A stretch of DNA of 64,000 nt from Paractinoplanes tereljensis. GTDB taxonomy: Bacteria; Actinomycetota; Actinomycetes; Mycobacteriales; Micromonosporaceae. The notes under the pieces were generated by a model, which made no database searches, was not told where the DNA came from, and worked only from the letters and a program-made list of their open reading frames with translations. Numbering within the stretch: the first letter of the stretch is position 1; every line of letters starts with the position of its first letter. The stretch lies in assembly GCF_016862435.1 (NCBI RefSeq), contig NZ_BOMY01000007.1:1-64000 (forward strand), read 5' to 3'. This document shows, one piece after another, positions 62,305 through 64,000 of this stretch. The translations under genes and the position numbers were made by a program.

Positions 62305-63332
62305 TCGGCGGAGGTCCAGTTGGCCTTGTTCATCTTGCTCGGCTGCACCCGGGGCGGCTCGCCCGGCATCTTCGGGTGATCGGGCGGATAGGGCATGTCG
62401 CCCTGCCCGGCCTTCTCATCCCGCTCGACCCACTCCAGCAGCGGCGTGATGTCGTGCGCCACGTCGTCGATGCCCGCGTGCGGGTCGCCGATCTTGGCGA
62501 ACCGGGCCGGCACGGTGCGCAGGTCGAAGTCGTCCGGTTCCACCTCGGTCAGCTCGTCCCAGGTCACCGGGGTGGAGACGGTGGCACGCGCGGTCGCCCG
62601 CAGTGAATAGGCGCAGGCGATCGTGCGGTCGCGGGCCATCTGGTTGAAGTCGAGGAACACCTTCTCGCCCCGCTCCTCCTTCCACCAGGCGGTGGTGATC
62701 CGGTCGGGGCTGCGCCGTTCCACCTCCCGGGCCAGCGCGATCGCGGCCCGCCGCACCTGCACGAACGACCACTGCGGCGCGATCCGCACGTAGACGTGCA
62801 CGCCCCGGCCGCCGGACGTCTTCGGATAGCCGGTGAAGCCCAGCTCGGCGAGCACCTCGCGGATCACCCCGGCCGTCGCAACCACGTCGCCGAAGCCGGT
62901 GCCGGCGTGCGGGTCGAGGTCGATGCGCAGCTCGTCGGGGTTGTCCGCGGCGGCCGCTCGCACCGGCCACGGGTGGAAGACGATCGTGCCCATCTGCGCG
63001 GCCCAGGCCACGTGGGCCAGGTCGGCAGGGCAGAGTTCGTCCGCCGTACGCCCGCTTGGGAAATTGATCTTTGCCGTTTGCACCCAGGGCGGCACCCCGC
63101 GGGTGGGGATGCGTTTCTGGAAGAACATCTCCCCGTCGATGCCGTCGGGGAAGCGCTGCAGCGTGGTGGGCCGGTCGCGCAGGGCGCGCAGGATGCCGTC
63201 GCCGACGGCCAAGTAGTAATCGAAGACGTCGCGCTTCGTGTAGCCCCGGCTCGGGAAGCAGATCTTGTCGGGACTGCTCAGCCGGACGGTGTGGCCGGCG
63301 ATCTCGTGCTCTTCCGCTGCGGCTTTCGGCAT
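62301..63332 (-). CDS. LigD-type non-homologous end-joining polymerase domain
   Basis: Stand-alone primase-polymerase of 343 residues of the LigD PolDom family. The metal-binding DLD motif is LRIDLDPHAG (Asp138, Asp140), and a third acidic residue lies in VFLDFNQMARDRT. The N-terminal PDKICFPSRGYTKRDVFDYYLAV and GGRGVHVYVRI are typical. It fills gaps and adds nucleotides (preferring rNTPs) at breaks, usually together with Ku and LigC/LigD. No Ku gene lies in the window. Confidence 0.93.
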   Translation of the reverse strand: MPKAAAEEHEIAGHTVRLSSPDKICFPSRGYTKRDVFDYYLAVGDGILRALRDRPTTLQRFPDGIDGEMFFQKRIPTRGVPPWVQTAKINFPSGRTADELCPADLAHVAWAAQMGTIVFHPWPVRAAAADNPDELRIDLDPHAGTGFGDVVATAGVIREVLAELGFTGYPKTSGGRGVHVYVRIAPQWSFVQVRRAAIALAREVERRSPDRITTAWWKEERGEKVFLDFNQMARDRTIACAYSLRATARATVSTPVTWDELTEVEPDDFDLRTVPARFAKIGDPHAGIDDVAHDITPLLEWVERDEKAGQGDMPYPPDHPKMPGEPPRVQPSKMNKANWTSAD

Positions 63333-63367
63333 GCACCTGACCCTATGCCGGAGGTGCGACAAAAACC

Positions 63368-63400
63368 GGAGGCCGTCCGGCTTCGAGCCGGACGGCCTCC
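63368..63400 (-). terminator. Terminator of the surface-protein gene
   Basis: A perfect 15-bp stem (GGAGGCCGTCCGGCT and complement) with a TCG loop; on the minus strand it is followed by GGTTTTTGTC. It lies 46 bp past the stop of the LPXTG-like gene. Confidence 0.9.
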
Positions 63401-63446
63401 TGAATACTGCGTCCGCTATAGGCGGATAAATCGGACCGGAGCACCG

Positions 63447-63932
63447 TCAGGCGCTACGGCGCCGCCGGGTGTAGAAGACGGAGGCGACGCCGCCGGCGAC
63501 CAGCAGGGCGCCGAGCGAGACGATCGCGCCCATCGGCGCACCGGTCACCGGAAGTTCGCCGGCGCTGACGCCACCGCCGGTGCTGGTCGTGGGCGTGGGG
63601 GTGCCGGTGTCCTGCACGCCGGGCGGCGTGGTCGGCGGCACGGTGTCGACGTTGCCGGACGGCGTGGTCGCGCTCGGGGTCGGCGTAGCGGTCGGGCTGG
63701 TGCTGCCGTAGCCGGCGTGGCCACGGGTGGGCCCACCGGTCGCGGGAGCCTCCCCGGCCGGGGTGTTGTAGTCACACTTGGTGCGGTCATCTTCGGCACA
63801 CGGCGTAGCGGTGACGGCCGGGCGGGCCGCCAGATCCGCGATGGCCAGGGCCGGCGAGGCGGAAAAGGCCAGAGCCGCAGCGACGGCCACTGAGGGCAGT
63901 CCGGCGGCGAAAATTCGACGAGTTGCACTCAT
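63447..63932 (-). CDS. LPXTG-like cell-wall-anchored protein
   Basis: Protein of 161 residues: a signal peptide (1-30, ASPALA), a Thr/Pro/Ser-rich linker with two cysteines, and a C-terminal sorting signal made of LPVTG, a hydrophobic helix (IVSLGALLVAGGVASVFY) and the basic tail TRRRRSA. A sortase should cut after Thr and attach it to the wall. No recognised extracellular domain. The upstream region at the window edge is only partly visible. Confidence 0.85.
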   Translation of the reverse strand: MSATRRIFAAGLPSVAVAAALAFSASPALAIADLAARPAVTATPCAEDDRTKCDYNTPAGEAPATGGPTRGHAGYGSTSPTATPTPSATTPSGNVDTVPPTTPPGVQDTGTPTPTTSTGGGVSAGELPVTGAPMGAIVSLGALLVAGGVASVFYTRRRRSA

Positions 63933-64000
63933 GAGGAGTTTTCCGTTCTGTTGCGGTATTTCCAGGTCCGGACGTGAGCTTACGGCATTTGCCCGATTTA

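Overview
The window is a GC-rich stretch of chromosome from a filamentous actinomycete. Supporting signs are the codon use, frequent GTG and occasional TTG starts, GTGA/ATGA start-stop overlaps between genes, an Lsr2 nucleoid protein, the actinobacterial biotin synthase partner BsaP, LigC plus a stand-alone LigD polymerase domain, SigE-type and CU044_5270-linked sigma factors, and a GH12 cellulase behind a perfect CebR box. Micromonosporaceae (an Actinoplanes- or Micromonospora-like strain) is the best guess; this is inferred from family content, since no rRNA is present. I see no tRNA or rRNA gene, prophage, insertion sequence or CRISPR array.

Layout. 1-0.6 kb: a 72-bp tandem repeat and no supported gene. 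0.6-7.2 kb: sigma/anti-sigma-like pair, acyl-CoA synthetase, divergent GAF-LuxR regulator with an alcohol dehydrogenase, and a cholesterol-oxidase-type flavoprotein. 7.2-11.7 kb: GH12 endoglucanase, Lsr2, two SDR proteins (one lacking catalytic residues, divergent from a TetR regulator across a double palindrome). 11.7-15.6 kb: membrane PAS-GGDEF-EAL protein, a methyltransferase and a small membrane protein. 15.9-18.9 kb: an unassigned cassette of HTH/Rossmann-like protein, GNAT and GT-A glycosyltransferase. 18.9-22.8 kb: HAD phosphatase, ROK kinase, CNNM/CBS protein and AlkA-type glycosylase. 22.9-27.4 kb: an ECF sigma/anti-sigma pair followed by three exported proteins of unknown role.

27.7-34.2 kb holds the most striking unit: HerA, SbcD (Mre11), SbcC (Rad50) and NurA homologues in one tightly packed operon, the gene set archaea use for DNA-end resection. 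A cluster of three DnaA-box-like sites lies in front of it, next to a divergent sigma factor. 34.4-38.6 kb: sigma factor, CU044_5270 protein, pyrimidine reductase, and two tandem ACT proteins, one fused to an acetyltransferase. 38.6-42.5 kb: the biotin genes bsaP-bioB divergent from bioF-bioD, with BioD carrying a roughly 265-residue proline-rich N-terminal extension. 43.9-53.5 kb: two-component system, PHP hydrolase, GAF protein, lipid kinase, half-length P450-like protein, metallo-beta-lactamase-fold hydrolase and a dNTPase-like HD protein. 53.5-58.6 kb: fused ArsR-SRPBCC regulator with a thioesterase, a HipA-like kinase/DUF3037 unit and a MerR regulator with a transglutaminase-like protein. 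58.7-64 kb: LigC, secreted peptidase, potassium channel, GNAT, LigD polymerase domain and an LPXTG-like surface protein.

Three themes recur. First, DNA repair genes are concentrated here (AlkA, HerA-Mre11-Rad50-NurA, LigC, LigD-Pol), though no Ku gene is present. Second, the MerR gene has a 19-bp-spacer promoter whose geometry (-35, 19 bp, -10, 7 nt, ATG) recurs exactly at two other places, 46.9 and 43.8 kb, suggesting a local MerR regulon with leaderless transcripts. Third, many regulators sit beside readable operators (TetR, ArsR, MerR, CebR).
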